Source: Desulfovibrionaceae bacterium
GTDB taxonomy: Bacteria > Desulfobacterota > Desulfovibrionia > Desulfovibrionales > Desulfovibrionaceae
Reading direction: 5' to 3'
DNA length: 41,177 nt
Assembly: GCA_029008115.1 (NCBI GenBank)
Contig: JAQXJC010000052.1
Span: 1-41,177 of the forward strand
Position numbers and translations under genes: made by a program. Shown piece after piece: positions 1-8,542 of the stretch. The stretch's first letter is position 1, and each line of letters starts with the position of its first letter. The notes beneath the pieces were generated by a model. It was not told the DNA's origin. It saw only the letters and a list, made by a program, of their open reading frames with translations, and searched no databases.

Positions 1-1916
1 GCTCCGGGCAGGATGAGCAGGCCCTGCGGCAAGGTGCCCTGTTCGGGAACAGGCATGGAGCCGTGGGCGAAGGTCACGCGGGCGCCCAGCTGCTCCAGTG
101 CGTGGCGTGCTTCACCGGCTTCCGGCAGCGGGGCGGGAGAGAAGATGTGCAGGGAGCAGCCCAGCGCGGCAAGGCCGGTGAGCAGATAGAACGGCAGGGG
201 AGAGCCGGCCAGCACGAGGATGTCCTGTCCGGGGCTGACCGGCAGGCCGGATACCTGCGGATCGATGACGGCAGGGAGCGCCGACAGGCTGCCGTCCGGC
301 GCGGCGGCGAGCCGCCAGCGACGCATGGGGGCAATACGGGGAATGCGGCGCACCCCGCGTTCCCGCGAGGCCGCGGCCTGCTCCGGGTGCAGAATGCCGT
401 GCAGGGCGTGTACAAAATCACCCACCGTGAGGACGTTCAGCATGTCCTCAAAGCGTATGGTGATGCCGAAGCGCTGCTCCGCATCCTGAAGCAGCAGGGG
501 AAAACGGCTGGAGCGCAGACCGAGGTCGTGGCGCAGGTCCTGATCCGGCCGCAGGGAGGCGCGATCCAGCTCCAGCGTGGCGGCGAGCTGATCCAGTACG
601 TCCGCGGTGAATGCCGCATCCGGCAGATGTCCCGCCGGGGAGGGCGCGGCTTGGGCGGCGGGCCTGTCCGCTTCCGCAGCAGACCGGTCAGGCTCCTCCG
701 TGGCGTCTGCGCCGCGGCTGCCGGCGGCAAAAACTGACCGCGGCACGTGCCCCAGGGCATACAGGCGGGCCACGGCCTGGCGCAGCGCTTCCAGCTCCCG
801 GCTCTTTCGGGCGGCGGGAAGGCAGCGGGCGGCGGGCTCTATGGCCGTGATGAGCCCGCAGAGCGTGTCCTGCGGCCCGGTTTCCAGAAAATCGCGTATG
901 CCATGATCCTTCCACATGGAGCGCACGCATTCCACCCAGCGTACGGAATTTTCGTCCAGCACGCTGATATATTCGCAGACTCCGGCGCGGCTTTGGGGGT
1001 ACAGGCCGGCGGTGGTGTTGCTCATGACGGGCAGTTCCGGGCCTTCAGGCCGCATTTCCAGAACGCGCAGCCGCTGGATGGCGGTATTGTGCAGCACCCG
1101 CATGGCGGGATTGTGGAAGGCCACCGTTACATTGAGCAGCATGGCCGGCACGCGCTGCTTGCGCAGGCTTTTGCGGGCAGCCTGCAAGACATCGCGCGGG
1201 CCGCTGAGGATGACCTGTTCCGGCGCGTTGTAGTTGGAGACGTACAGGCCGGGGTATGCTTCCAGCAGCGCGGCGATAGTTTCCCCGCCCGCGTGCACGG
1301 CCATCATGCCGGAACTGCGCGTGGAGGCCGCCTCGATGTCCGCCGTGTGCCGTGCGCGGGTGTCAATCATGTTCCACGCGGTTTCCGGGCTGTAGGCCCC
1401 GGCAAGGCAGAGCGCGATCATCTCGCCCAGGCTGTGTCCGGCCATCATGCGCGGCCGCAGGCCCAGCGAGGCAACGTAGCTCCACTGGGCATATTCCAGC
1501 AGAAAGAGATAGGGCTGCTGCCAGCGGGTCTGGCCGATGGTCTCCACGCTGTCTTCATCCAGCAGGCTGAGTACATCCCAGCTGGCAATGGCGGCAATGC
1601 GATCCATGGCGGCCCGGGCGGCGGGCACTCTGTCGTAGAGCTCGCGGCCCATGTGCGGCCAGACGGCTCCCTGTCCGCAGCAGACCACGGCCAGCGGCGC
1701 GGCATCCTCCGCCGGGTTCAGCCAGATGCCCCGCGCGGCAAGGGCTTCCAGGGCTTCGGCCTCCGGATTGTCCCCCAGCAGCGGCAGCTCCGCGCGCCAG
1801 CCGGGCACGCACGAGCCCAGCCGCCACAGGCGGCCCTGGTGACGGAACTCCGCGCAGCGCACGCCGTCGATTACGTGTTCCTGATCGGAGCCGCACGGAG
1901 GCGTATGGGTATTCAT
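1..1916 (-). CDS. Polyketide-synthase-like protein, acyltransferase-ACP N-terminal part (partial, runs off left edge)
   Basis: An uninterrupted frame of 638 codons starts at ATG 1916 and leaves the window at base 1. Residues about 75-370 form a malonyl/acyl-CoA:ACP transacylase domain with the nucleophile motif GHSLGE (Ser162) and the active-site His in VAFHNPAM. Residues about 430-505 form an acyl carrier domain with DLGLRSS, where Ser469 is the expected phosphopantetheine site; the usual Asp before that Ser is Arg. An Ala/Glu/Pro-rich linker separates the two. From about residue 550 a Rossmann-like stretch begins (DILVLAGSP), possibly the start of a ketoreductase. No ketosynthase precedes the acyltransferase, which is unusual for a modular PKS. 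The start has no clear Shine-Dalgarno sequence. The gene is divergent from the alpha-oxoamine synthase gene, suggesting that the ACP-bound acyl chain feeds that enzyme. Domain calls are confident; the product is unknown. Confidence 0.85.
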   Translation of the reverse strand, partial: MNTHTPPCGSDQEHVIDGVRCAEFRHQGRLWRLGSCVPGWRAELPLLGDNPEAEALEALAARGIWLNPAEDAAPLAVVCCGQGAVWPHMGRELYDRVPAARAAMDRIAAIASWDVLSLLDEDSVETIGQTRWQQPYLFLLEYAQWSYVASLGLRPRMMAGHSLGEMIALCLAGAYSPETAWNMIDTRARHTADIEAASTRSSGMMAVHAGGETIAALLEAYPGLYVSNYNAPEQVILSGPRDVLQAARKSLRKQRVPAMLLNVTVAFHNPAMRVLHNTAIQRLRVLEMRPEGPELPVMSNTTAGLYPQSRAGVCEYISVLDENSVRWVECVRSMWKDHGIRDFLETGPQDTLCGLITAIEPAARCLPAARKSRELEALRQAVARLYALGHVPRSVFAAGSRGADATEEPDRSAAEADRPAAQAAPSPAGHLPDAAFTADVLDQLAATLELDRASLRPDQDLRHDLGLRSSRFPLLLQDAEQRFGITIRFEDMLNVLTVGDFVHALHGILHPEQAAASRERGVRRIPRIAPMRRWRLAAAPDGSLSALPAVIDPQVSGLPVSPGQDILVLAGSPLPFYLLTGLAALGCSLHIFSPAPLPEAGEARHALEQLGARVTFAHGSMPVPEQGTLPQGLLILPG

Positions 1917-2175
1917 AGGCAGTCTCTGGAGGAATGGCATATAAGGTTATAAGCAGTCATTTTTACCGTAAGACAGCCGCCTTGTCCAGCGCTGCACGCC
2001 CGCGATCCCAAACGCGCCCCATGTATCGGGCGCGTGCGAGGCTTTACCGCTTGCCATGTTGAGCCTTTTTGGGATAGGGATATGCGTTGACAAAATGTAT
2101 ACGCGGGCAATGCTCGCGTTGTTTGCAGCAAAGCCCGCCTGTGCGGGTGATGAATATGTGCCAGGGGACCCGCGT
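1917..2175. promoter_or_regulatory. Divergent intergenic control region with inverted repeat
   Basis: This 259-base gap separates two divergent biosynthetic genes. It contains a perfect 8+8 inverted repeat, ACGCGCCC (2012-2019) and GGGCGCGT (2028-2035), with an 8-base spacer; it could be an operator or a hairpin. A TATAAC hexamer on the minus strand (1946-1951) could be the -10 of the PKS-like gene. A consensus -35 TTGACA lies at 2087-2092 on the plus strand, but no good -10 follows at 16-18 bases. Two GC-rich hairpins (2101-2119 and about 2133-2148) lie in the likely leader of the rightward gene. Promoter assignment is weak; the repeats are directly visible. Confidence 0.45.
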
Positions 2176-3507
2176 ATGAGCGATAATAACAACGACAACA
2201 GGGAAAGGGGCATGGAGAATTCGGAACACCAGCATGTAGAAAGCGAACATGACGGCGCTTCGTCGTTCAGCCGTTTGCGTTCCAAGCTTTCCTTTGAACG
2301 CCTGGTGGAAATGGGCGCGAAGCTGGGCTTGGACAATCCGCTCTTTCTGTGCCACGACCATGTGGCCAAGGCCACCACAAGCATTAATGGCAAGGAATAT
2401 CTGAACTTTGCCACCTATGACTATCTTGATATCAACGGACATCCCGAGCTGACCTCCGCCGTGACACGGGCGGCGCAGCTGTATGGCACTTCCGCCGGGG
2501 CCAGCCGCCTGGTAGGCGGGGAGCGTCCGCCGCACCGCCAGCTGGAAAAGGCCATTGCCGACCTGTACGAGGTGGAAGACTGTATTACCTATGTCAGCGG
2601 GCACGCGGCCAATGTCTCCACGCTGGGCTTCCTGTTCGGCTCCCGCGATGTGATCTTCCATGACGGACTGGCGCACAATTCGCTGGTGCAGGGCGCAAAG
2701 CTCTCCGGCGCGACGCGCATTTCCTATCCGCACAATGATCCCGAGGCGCTGGAGGCCCTGCTGCGGGAGAAGCGCGGCGCGTTCAAGCGCGCGGTCATCG
2801 TGACCGAGGGTCTGTTCAGCATGGACGGGAATATTCCCGATCTGCCCCGCCTTATTGAGCTGAAGAAGAAATACGACTGCATGCTCATGGTGGATGAAGC
2901 CCATTCGCTGGGCGTCCTGGGGGCTACCGGCCGCGGCGTGCGCGAGCATTACGGCGTGAATCCCCACGACGTGGACATGTGGATGAGCACGCTCAGCAAG
3001 GCGCTGTGCGGCTGCGGCGGTTTCATTGCCGGGAGCCGGGAGCTGGTGGAATTTCTGAAATACGGCTCTCCGGGCTTCGTGTTCAGCGTGGGCATGCCTC
3101 CCATTGTGGCGGCGGCCTGCAACAAGGCTCTGGAAATCATGCTGCGCGAGCCGGAGCGTGTGCACAAGATTCAGCACATCAGCCAGTATTTCCTGGAATA
3201 TGCCCAGAGCAGGGGGCTGGACACCGGCGTGGCGCAGGGCTACTCCAATGTGCCCATCATGCTGGGGGATTCCATGCTCGCCGGCTGCCTGGCCAGCATG
3301 CTGTTCAAGCGCGGCGTGTACGTCATGCCCATCACCTTCCCGGCCGTGAAGGAAGGGCAGGCCCGTCTGCGCTTTTTCCTGTCCGCCGCGCACAGCGAGG
3401 AAAATGTGCGCGAGGCTATCGACAAGGTGGTGGAAGAACTGCCCAGGGCCCGCCAGAGCCTGATGGACATGGGATACACGTCCAGCCAGCTGCTGGACGA
3501 AGAGTAG
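2176..3507 (+). CDS. Alpha-oxoamine synthase (serine palmitoyltransferase/BioF-like, PLP-dependent)
   Basis: The 443-residue product belongs to the fold-type I PLP alpha-oxoamine synthases, which condense an amino acid with an acyl thioester and release CO2. Visible motifs are SAGASRLVGG, the cofactor-binding DEAHSLGVLG (Asp240) and STLSKALCGCGG, with Lys275 as the expected Schiff-base lysine. The first 50 residues are an Asn/Glu/His-rich extension. The start was set at ATG 2176, with AGGGGA seven bases upstream; ATG 2212, also with a purine-rich site, is an equally possible start (431 residues), and 2056 is open but unlikely. It differs clearly from the BioF encoded at 11882-13003. Its position opposite an acyltransferase-ACP protein suggests an ACP-bound acyl donor and an amino-ketone product of the sphingoid-base or prodiginine-precursor type. 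The amino acid substrate cannot be read from the sequence. Confidence 0.88.
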   Translation: MSDNNNDNRERGMENSEHQHVESEHDGASSFSRLRSKLSFERLVEMGAKLGLDNPLFLCHDHVAKATTSINGKEYLNFATYDYLDINGHPELTSAVTRAAQLYGTSAGASRLVGGERPPHRQLEKAIADLYEVEDCITYVSGHAANVSTLGFLFGSRDVIFHDGLAHNSLVQGAKLSGATRISYPHNDPEALEALLREKRGAFKRAVIVTEGLFSMDGNIPDLPRLIELKKKYDCMLMVDEAHSLGVLGATGRGVREHYGVNPHDVDMWMSTLSKALCGCGGFIAGSRELVEFLKYGSPGFVFSVGMPPIVAAACNKALEIMLREPERVHKIQHISQYFLEYAQSRGLDTGVAQGYSNVPIMLGDSMLAGCLASMLFKRGVYVMPITFPAVKEGQARLRFFLSAAHSEENVREAIDKVVEELPRARQSLMDMGYTSSQLLDEE

Positions 3508-3582
3508 AGTCTGTTCCGCTCCGGCAACGGCGCCTCAGGGCGCGCTCCGGCGCGGCGGCAGTCGCTCATGTGCCTGTTAACG

Positions 3583-3623
3583 GGGCCGGAAGCGCGTGGG
3601 GCGCATGTCCGGCCCTGTTTTTT
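3583..3623 (+). terminator. Intrinsic terminator between oxoamine synthase and deacetylase genes
   Basis: GGGCCGGA (3583-3590) pairs perfectly with TCCGGCCC (3608-3615). A smaller GCGC/GCGC stem sits inside the loop, and TGTTTTTT follows. The ribosome-binding site of the next gene begins right after the T run, so no promoter fits between terminator and gene. Confidence 0.8.
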
Positions 3624-3634
3624 GTGAGGACGCC

Positions 3635-4648
3635 ATGACGAAGAAAACCTTGCGGCTCTGCCTGACCATTGATGTGGAAGAGGAAGGGCTGTTCTGCGAT
3701 GCCTATGCCAGAGAGAACGTCACTGTGACCAATGTTCCCGCCCTGCGGGAGATGGAGCCTCTGGCCCGCAGGGGATACCCTGCAACGCTGTTCTGCGCGC
3801 ATTCCGTGCTGAAGGATGCCGCGGCCTGCCGCGTGCTGGAGCGCATGCGCGACCGTTGCGGCATGGAAATCGGCGGGCATTTGCACCATTGGAACACGCC
3901 CCCTGTCGTGCCCTCTCCCGGCGGCAAGGGAGAGGCGCAGGTGCTGGTCAAGCGCATGGATCACGATCTTGTCCGCGCCAAGCTGGACAGTCTTTTCGCC
4001 GCCGGCCGGGCCTTCCAGTCCGCGCCGCTGCGCTCGTTCCGCATGGGGCGCTGGGACATGCACCGCTGGATATTCCCCATGCTGGCCGATCACGGCGTGC
4101 TGACGGACGCCTCCGTGCGTCCGCTGTGCTGCGGCCCGGAGAAGGCCAATCACTTTGATGCGCCCGCCTCGCCCTACCGCATGCTGGCGGGCGGCCGGGA
4201 GCTGTTCGAGGTGCCGCTGACCACGCGCCCCCTGTGGATGTGGCTCCCGCGGCATGTGCGTATGGTGGAAAGGCTGCTGGGCTTTGCGGAGGGCGAGATG
4301 CTGGCCTCGGTACAGAAGTGGGGCGCGCTGGCCGTACTGCCGGTATATCATCATTCTCTGGTCATGAAGCTGTTTGGCCTGCACAATATCTTCTGGGGCG
4401 GGGACACGCTGGTGCTGGCCTGGCACTCATCCGAGATGATGCCCGGCGCCACGCCGCACGTGAAGGATGCCGCCGCCGTGGCCGCCCTGATGCGCCGTGT
4501 CCACGGCTTCATTGACTGGCTGGAGGCGCATTGGGACGTGCGCGGCTGCACCATGGAGCAGCTCCGCCAGGAAATTGCCGCGCAGTCTCCCCTGAAGACG
4601 CAGGCCCATGTGCCCGGCTCCATTCCGGCGGACTGGCTGTCGGAATAG
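3635..4648 (+). CDS. Polysaccharide deacetylase-like (NodB-fold) protein
   Basis: The 337-residue product resembles carbohydrate esterase family 4/NodB-homology proteins. The N-terminal strand LTIDVEEEG carries the catalytic/metal Asp position, EIGGHLHHW supplies the metal-binding histidines, SFRMGRWDM corresponds to the arginine motif, and LAWHSSEMMP near the C-terminus carries the late His. No signal peptide or membrane segment is evident, so it may act on a cytoplasmic or lipid-linked intermediate. The start at ATG 3635 has GTGAGGA just upstream; an in-frame start at 3596 would lie inside the terminator hairpin. It is followed after 61 bases by a glycosyltransferase gene, which fits deacetylation of an N-acetyl sugar. 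Substrate unknown; an amidohydrolase acting on another acetylated substrate is possible. Confidence 0.75.
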   Translation: MTKKTLRLCLTIDVEEEGLFCDAYARENVTVTNVPALREMEPLARRGYPATLFCAHSVLKDAAACRVLERMRDRCGMEIGGHLHHWNTPPVVPSPGGKGEAQVLVKRMDHDLVRAKLDSLFAAGRAFQSAPLRSFRMGRWDMHRWIFPMLADHGVLTDASVRPLCCGPEKANHFDAPASPYRMLAGGRELFEVPLTTRPLWMWLPRHVRMVERLLGFAEGEMLASVQKWGALAVLPVYHHSLVMKLFGLHNIFWGGDTLVLAWHSSEMMPGATPHVKDAAAVAALMRRVHGFIDWLEAHWDVRGCTMEQLRQEIAAQSPLKTQAHVPGSIPADWLSE

Positions 4649-4709
4649 GAGTAGCCCCGGAATGCAGATGCAACCGCCCGCGCGGGCCGCGAGGCGAGGC
4701 GAGGAAGGT

Positions 4710-5984
4710 ATGACGGACACAAACATGCCGCGCGTTGCCTACGTGCTGCTCTGGTATCCGCTGTTTACCCAGCCCTTCATCTTCCGTGAAGTTGAAGGGC
4801 TGAAGCGGGAGATGCCTCTCACTGTCTATGCCCTGTACGGGGAGAACCGCCGGCAGTGGTCGGCGGAAATGCGCGCCGCCGCCCGCGAAACGCGCAGCCA
4901 CGGCATTGCCGCGCTGGGCGGCATTCTGGGAGCCTGCTGGCGGCAGCTGCGGCAGAACCCCGCCCGGCTGTGGCGGCTGTTCCGGCGCACCATGTTCCGC
5001 CGCTGGCCCAGCCTGGAAATCTGCGGCGAGAATCTCTGGGCCTTTCTGGCCGGGGTCCGCCTGGCAGAGGAATTCAGGCGCGACGGCATCACGCATATCC
5101 ACGGCCCGTGGCCGCGCGGCACCGCCACCGCGGCCTGGGTGGCATCCAGCCTGACAGGCATTCCCTTTTCCACCGCGGCGCGGGGAGACAACCTCAATCC
5201 CGCCGATCCCGATCTGCTGGACAAGCTGGGGGCCGCGTCCTTTATCCGCGCCAACAATGCGGCGGACGTGGAGCGCATGGTGGCCATGCTGCCGGAGGGA
5301 GAGCATGCCCGCGCCAGAATGCGGCTGGTCTATAACAGTCTGACGCTGCGTGTGGAAGGGCAGTGCCCGGTGGTCATGGGGCGTCCTGTGCGGCTGCTGG
5401 CTCTGGGACGTTTTGACGTGACCAAGGGCTTTGACTATCTGATGGATGCCTGCCGCATCCTGCGTGACCGGGGCTTTGACTTTCACCTGACGCTGGCCGG
5501 TGGCGGCGGGGTAGGCATGGGGCTGGGGCAGATGGGGGCGGAGATTGAAAGGCGGCGGCGGGAATGCGGCCTTGAAGAGCATGTGTCCCTGCCCGGCCTG
5601 CTCACGCACAACGAGCTGCCGGGCTACCTGATGGGGCATGACATCTTTGTGGCGCCCTGCATTGTGCATGATTCGGGCCGCCGGGACGGCATTCCGAACA
5701 CGGTTATTGAGGCCATGGCCTATGGCATGCCCGTGGTGGCCACCAATATCAACGCCCTGCCGGAAATCGTGCGGGACGGTGAGACGGGCCGTGCCGTGCC
5801 GCAGAAGGATGCGGCGGCGCTGGCGGACGCCATCATGGAACTGGCCGCGCACCCGGACGAGGCGCGGCGCATGGGCGCGGCGGCGCGGGCGCTGGTGCTG
5901 GAAATGTTCGATCCCCGCGCCAATGTGCGCCGTCTGCGGGACATCTACTGCCAGGAAGCACAGGCTCACGGCCTGCGGAGGTGA
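4710..5984 (+). CDS. Glycosyltransferase family 4 protein
   Basis: The 424-residue GT-B glycosyltransferase has an N-terminal acceptor domain beginning YVLLWYPLFTQPF and a C-terminal nucleotide-sugar domain. The latter shows LLALGRFDVTKGFDYL, VSLPGLLTHNELPGYL and the GT4 donor-site region GIPNTVIEAMAYGMPVVAT, with the retaining-enzyme Glu pair pattern. ATG 4710 was chosen because GAGGAAGG lies directly upstream; the open frame extends further 5' without a better site. The stop is one base before the start of the amidotransferase gene, so the two are almost certainly cotranslated. It probably transfers a hexose or related sugar onto the product of this locus or onto a surface polysaccharide. 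Donor and acceptor are not predictable here. Confidence 0.85.
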   Translation: MTDTNMPRVAYVLLWYPLFTQPFIFREVEGLKREMPLTVYALYGENRRQWSAEMRAAARETRSHGIAALGGILGACWRQLRQNPARLWRLFRRTMFRRWPSLEICGENLWAFLAGVRLAEEFRRDGITHIHGPWPRGTATAAWVASSLTGIPFSTAARGDNLNPADPDLLDKLGAASFIRANNAADVERMVAMLPEGEHARARMRLVYNSLTLRVEGQCPVVMGRPVRLLALGRFDVTKGFDYLMDACRILRDRGFDFHLTLAGGGGVGMGLGQMGAEIERRRRECGLEEHVSLPGLLTHNELPGYLMGHDIFVAPCIVHDSGRRDGIPNTVIEAMAYGMPVVATNINALPEIVRDGETGRAVPQKDAAALADAIMELAAHPDEARRMGAAARALVLEMFDPRANVRRLRDIYCQEAQAHGLRR

Positions 5985-5985
5985 T

Positions 5986-7911
5986 ATGTGCGGCATTGCC
6001 GGTATTTGCAACATGACGGGGGCGGCGCTTGCGCCGGAGGCGGAGCAGTGGACCAGAGCGGCCTGCGATGCCATTCAGCGGCGCGGGCCTGACGGCTTTG
6101 GCCTGTGGCGGGAGGGGCCTGTATGTCTGGGGCACCGCCGCCTGTCCATCATCGACCTTGATGCCGGCGGCCAGCCCATGCACGACGTGCAGGGAGACTG
6201 CACGGTGGTGTTCAACGGAGAAATATACAACTTCGCTGAAATCCGTGCGGACCTGGAGCGGGCCGGGGCGCGCTTTGCCACGCATTCCGATACGGAAGTC
6301 ATCCTGCAGGGCTGGCGCGCCTGGGGGACGGACTGTCTGGATCGCTTCGAGGGCATGTTCGCCTTTGTACTCTGGGATGCCCGCACCCGCACGCTCTTTG
6401 CCGCGCGCGATCGCTTTGGCAAGAAGCCATTCTACTACAGCACGCAGAACGGCCTGTTCCACTTTGCCTCGGAGCTGACAGCCCTGCGGCAGTTCCCCCG
6501 CCTTTCCCTGCATGTGCAGCCCCGGGCCGTCATGCGCTATCTGGCCTACGAGTACGTGCCGACGCCGCAGTGCATCTATGAAGAAGTCCGCAAGCTGGAG
6601 CCCGCCCACTTCCTGCTGCTGCGGGACGGGCGGCAGCGGGTGGAGCGCTACTGGGACATGCCTGTGCCGGAGCCGCGCGGCTGCTTGCGGCCCGGCGGGG
6701 CGGCGGCCTCCGAAGAGGAGCTGGGGCGCGAGCTGCGCCGCCTGATGACGCAGGCCGTGCGCCGTCGCATGGTGAGCGACGTGCCCCTGGGGGCGCTGCT
6801 CTCCGGCGGCATAGATTCCACCATCACCACGGGACTTATGGCACGGGCCTCGGATCGCCCGGTGGAGACCTTTTCCATAGGCTTTACCGAAGCCAGCTAT
6901 GATGAATCCCGCTACGCACGGGCGGCGGCGGAATTCTACGGCACACATCACCACGAGCGTATCTTTGCGGCGGATGACTGCGCGGCCATGCTGCCGGACT
7001 GCATCATGCGGCTGGACGAACCCATGGCGGATGCCTCGGTCGCGCCTACGTCGCTGGTTTCCGGCGTGGCCCGCGAACATGTGACCGTGGCTCTTGGCGG
7101 CGATGGCGCGGACGAGCTGTGGGCCGGCTATGAGCATTATATCGGCTACAGGATGGCGGGCTGCTACAATGCGCTCCCGCGCTGGCTGCGCCGTGCGGTT
7201 CTGGAGCCTGTCGCACGTCGCTTGCCGGCTTCGGCGGGCTATGTGAATCTGCGGAATGCCGCGGCCACCTTTTTGCAGGGCGCGCACGCGCCGGACTGGC
7301 TGCGGGTGCAGACCCTGCTGACCTCCCTGACGCCGGAAATGCAGCGCGGCATCTGGGCCCGGCCGGACGAGGAATTTCTGCGCGAGGAACAGCTCTTCGC
7401 CCCCACGCGCGCGGCCTATGCCCACTGGCCCAAGGCTTCGCCGCTGGAGCGGGCCTTCCATGTCTATGTGCGGCAGTACATGCTGGACGATATTCTCATG
7501 AAGGTGGATCGCTGCTCCATGCTGCATTCGCTGGAAGTGCGCGCCCCCTTCCTGGATCGCGACGTGGCGGAATTTGTGGCGCGCCTGCCCGTGCGCTACA
7601 AGCTGCGCGGCCTTACCCGGAAGTATTTGCTCAAGAAGGCCTGCGGCGATCTGCTGCCTCCGGCCATCAGGGGGCGCAACAAGCGCGGTTTCCAGATTCC
7701 GGTGGCGGCATGGCTGCGCGGCCAGCTCCGTCCGCTGGTGGAGGAGCTGCTGGGCGAGGATTTTCTGCGGCGGCAGGGCCTGTTCCGGCCAGAGGGGGTT
7801 CGCCGGCTGGTGGACGCTCATGTTTCCGGCGCGGCTGATCTGCGCAAGCCTCTGTGGACATTGCTTGTGTTGCAGCTCTGGTGGCGGAAGAACAATCCCG
7901 TGCTGTCGTAG
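5986..7911 (+). CDS. asnB: Glutamine-hydrolysing asparagine synthetase-like amidotransferase
   Basis: The 641-residue protein has the two-domain AsnB architecture. The N-terminal class II glutaminase begins MCGIAGI, with Cys2 as nucleophile and RRGPDG and NGEIYN for glutamine binding. The synthetase domain carries the ATP PP-loop SGGIDS (273-278) and the later motifs LGGDGADELWAGY and EVRAPFLDRDVAEF. The enzyme class uses glutamine and ATP to amidate a carboxylate through an acyl-adenylate. The start has GGAGGTGAT immediately upstream and follows the glycosyltransferase stop by one base. In glycosyltransferase/deacetylase clusters such proteins often amidate sugars or secondary metabolites rather than aspartate, so a biosynthetic role in this locus is as likely as asparagine synthesis. 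Confidence 0.9.
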   Translation: MCGIAGICNMTGAALAPEAEQWTRAACDAIQRRGPDGFGLWREGPVCLGHRRLSIIDLDAGGQPMHDVQGDCTVVFNGEIYNFAEIRADLERAGARFATHSDTEVILQGWRAWGTDCLDRFEGMFAFVLWDARTRTLFAARDRFGKKPFYYSTQNGLFHFASELTALRQFPRLSLHVQPRAVMRYLAYEYVPTPQCIYEEVRKLEPAHFLLLRDGRQRVERYWDMPVPEPRGCLRPGGAAASEEELGRELRRLMTQAVRRRMVSDVPLGALLSGGIDSTITTGLMARASDRPVETFSIGFTEASYDESRYARAAAEFYGTHHHERIFAADDCAAMLPDCIMRLDEPMADASVAPTSLVSGVAREHVTVALGGDGADELWAGYEHYIGYRMAGCYNALPRWLRRAVLEPVARRLPASAGYVNLRNAAATFLQGAHAPDWLRVQTLLTSLTPEMQRGIWARPDEEFLREEQLFAPTRAAYAHWPKASPLERAFHVYVRQYMLDDILMKVDRCSMLHSLEVRAPFLDRDVAEFVARLPVRYKLRGLTRKYLLKKACGDLLPPAIRGRNKRGFQIPVAAWLRGQLRPLVEELLGEDFLRRQGLFRPEGVRRLVDAHVSGAADLRKPLWTLLVLQLWWRKNNPVLS

Positions 7912-7940
7912 TTGTTTTTACCTGTCGGACAACATATACT
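7912..7940 (+). promoter_or_regulatory. Sigma70-type promoter of the HD-domain gene
   Basis: TTGTTT (7912-7917) and TATACT (7935-7940) are separated by exactly 17 bases. The element starts right at the end of the amidotransferase gene and about 40 bases before the next start codon. The -10 matches consensus at five of six positions; the -35 is weaker. Confidence 0.55.
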
Positions 7941-7981
7941 GTGCCATCTCCCTGCGGGAGACCGGCACGGGGAGGCTGTCG

Positions 7982-8530
7982 ATGATGACACGCGATGAGG
8001 CGTGGGCCCTGCTCACGGAATACAATACGGAACCCTTTCATTTGCGGCACGGCGAAACCGTGGAAGCCTGCATGCGCTACTTTACGGAGAAGCTGGGCTA
8101 TGGCGAGGAGGCGGACTTCTGGGCGCTGGCCGGGCTGCTGCACGATCTGGATTTTGAGCGCTATCCTGACCGGCACTGCCTGAAGGCGCAGGAGATCATG
8201 CGGGAGCGCGGCCTTGACGAGCGGCTGATTCACGCCGTGGCCAGTCATGGCTACGGGCTGTGCTGCGATGTGGCCCCCGAGCATGAAATGGAAAAAGTCC
8301 TTTTTGCCATCGATGAGCTGACCGGGCTGATCGGCGCGGCGGCGCTCATGCGGCCTTCCAGAAGCGTGCGGGACATGGAGCTGAAGTCCCTGCGGAAAAA
8401 GTTCAAGGACAAGGCTTTTGCCGCCGGCTGTGACTGCGGCGTCATCCGCCGGGGCGCGGAGCTTCTGGGCTGGGAGCTGGACAGGCTGCTGGGCGATACT
8501 CTGGAAGCCATGAAGGCCAGCGGCTATTAA
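7982..8530 (+). CDS. HD-domain protein (putative metal-dependent phosphohydrolase)
   Basis: The 182-residue protein carries an HD superfamily core. A first His occurs in FHLRHGETVEAC, the HD doublet in LAGLLHDLDFERYPDRH, a further metal-type His in HAVASHGYG, and the final Asp in AIDELTGLIG. Such domains bind divalent metals and hydrolyse phosphomonoesters or nucleotides. The C-terminal part with PSRSVRDMELKSLRKKFKDK is typical of small stand-alone HDIG proteins found widely in anaerobes. The start at ATG 7982 has GGAGG six bases upstream; ATG 7985 is the alternative. It has its own promoter in the 70-base gap after the amidotransferase gene, so it need not belong functionally to the biosynthetic cluster. 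Substrate unknown. Confidence 0.8.
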   Translation: MMTRDEAWALLTEYNTEPFHLRHGETVEACMRYFTEKLGYGEEADFWALAGLLHDLDFERYPDRHCLKAQEIMRERGLDERLIHAVASHGYGLCCDVAPEHEMEKVLFAIDELTGLIGAAALMRPSRSVRDMELKSLRKKFKDKAFAAGCDCGVIRRGAELLGWELDRLLGDTLEAMKASGY

Positions 8531-8542
8531 GGTGTGCGCGTA

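Noticed and set aside
2056-2175. Longer start of the oxoamine synthase at ATG 2056
   Set aside because: The extra 40 residues are Cys/Met-rich without homology, cover the hairpins and the TTGACA element, and better ribosome sites occur at 2176 and 2212.
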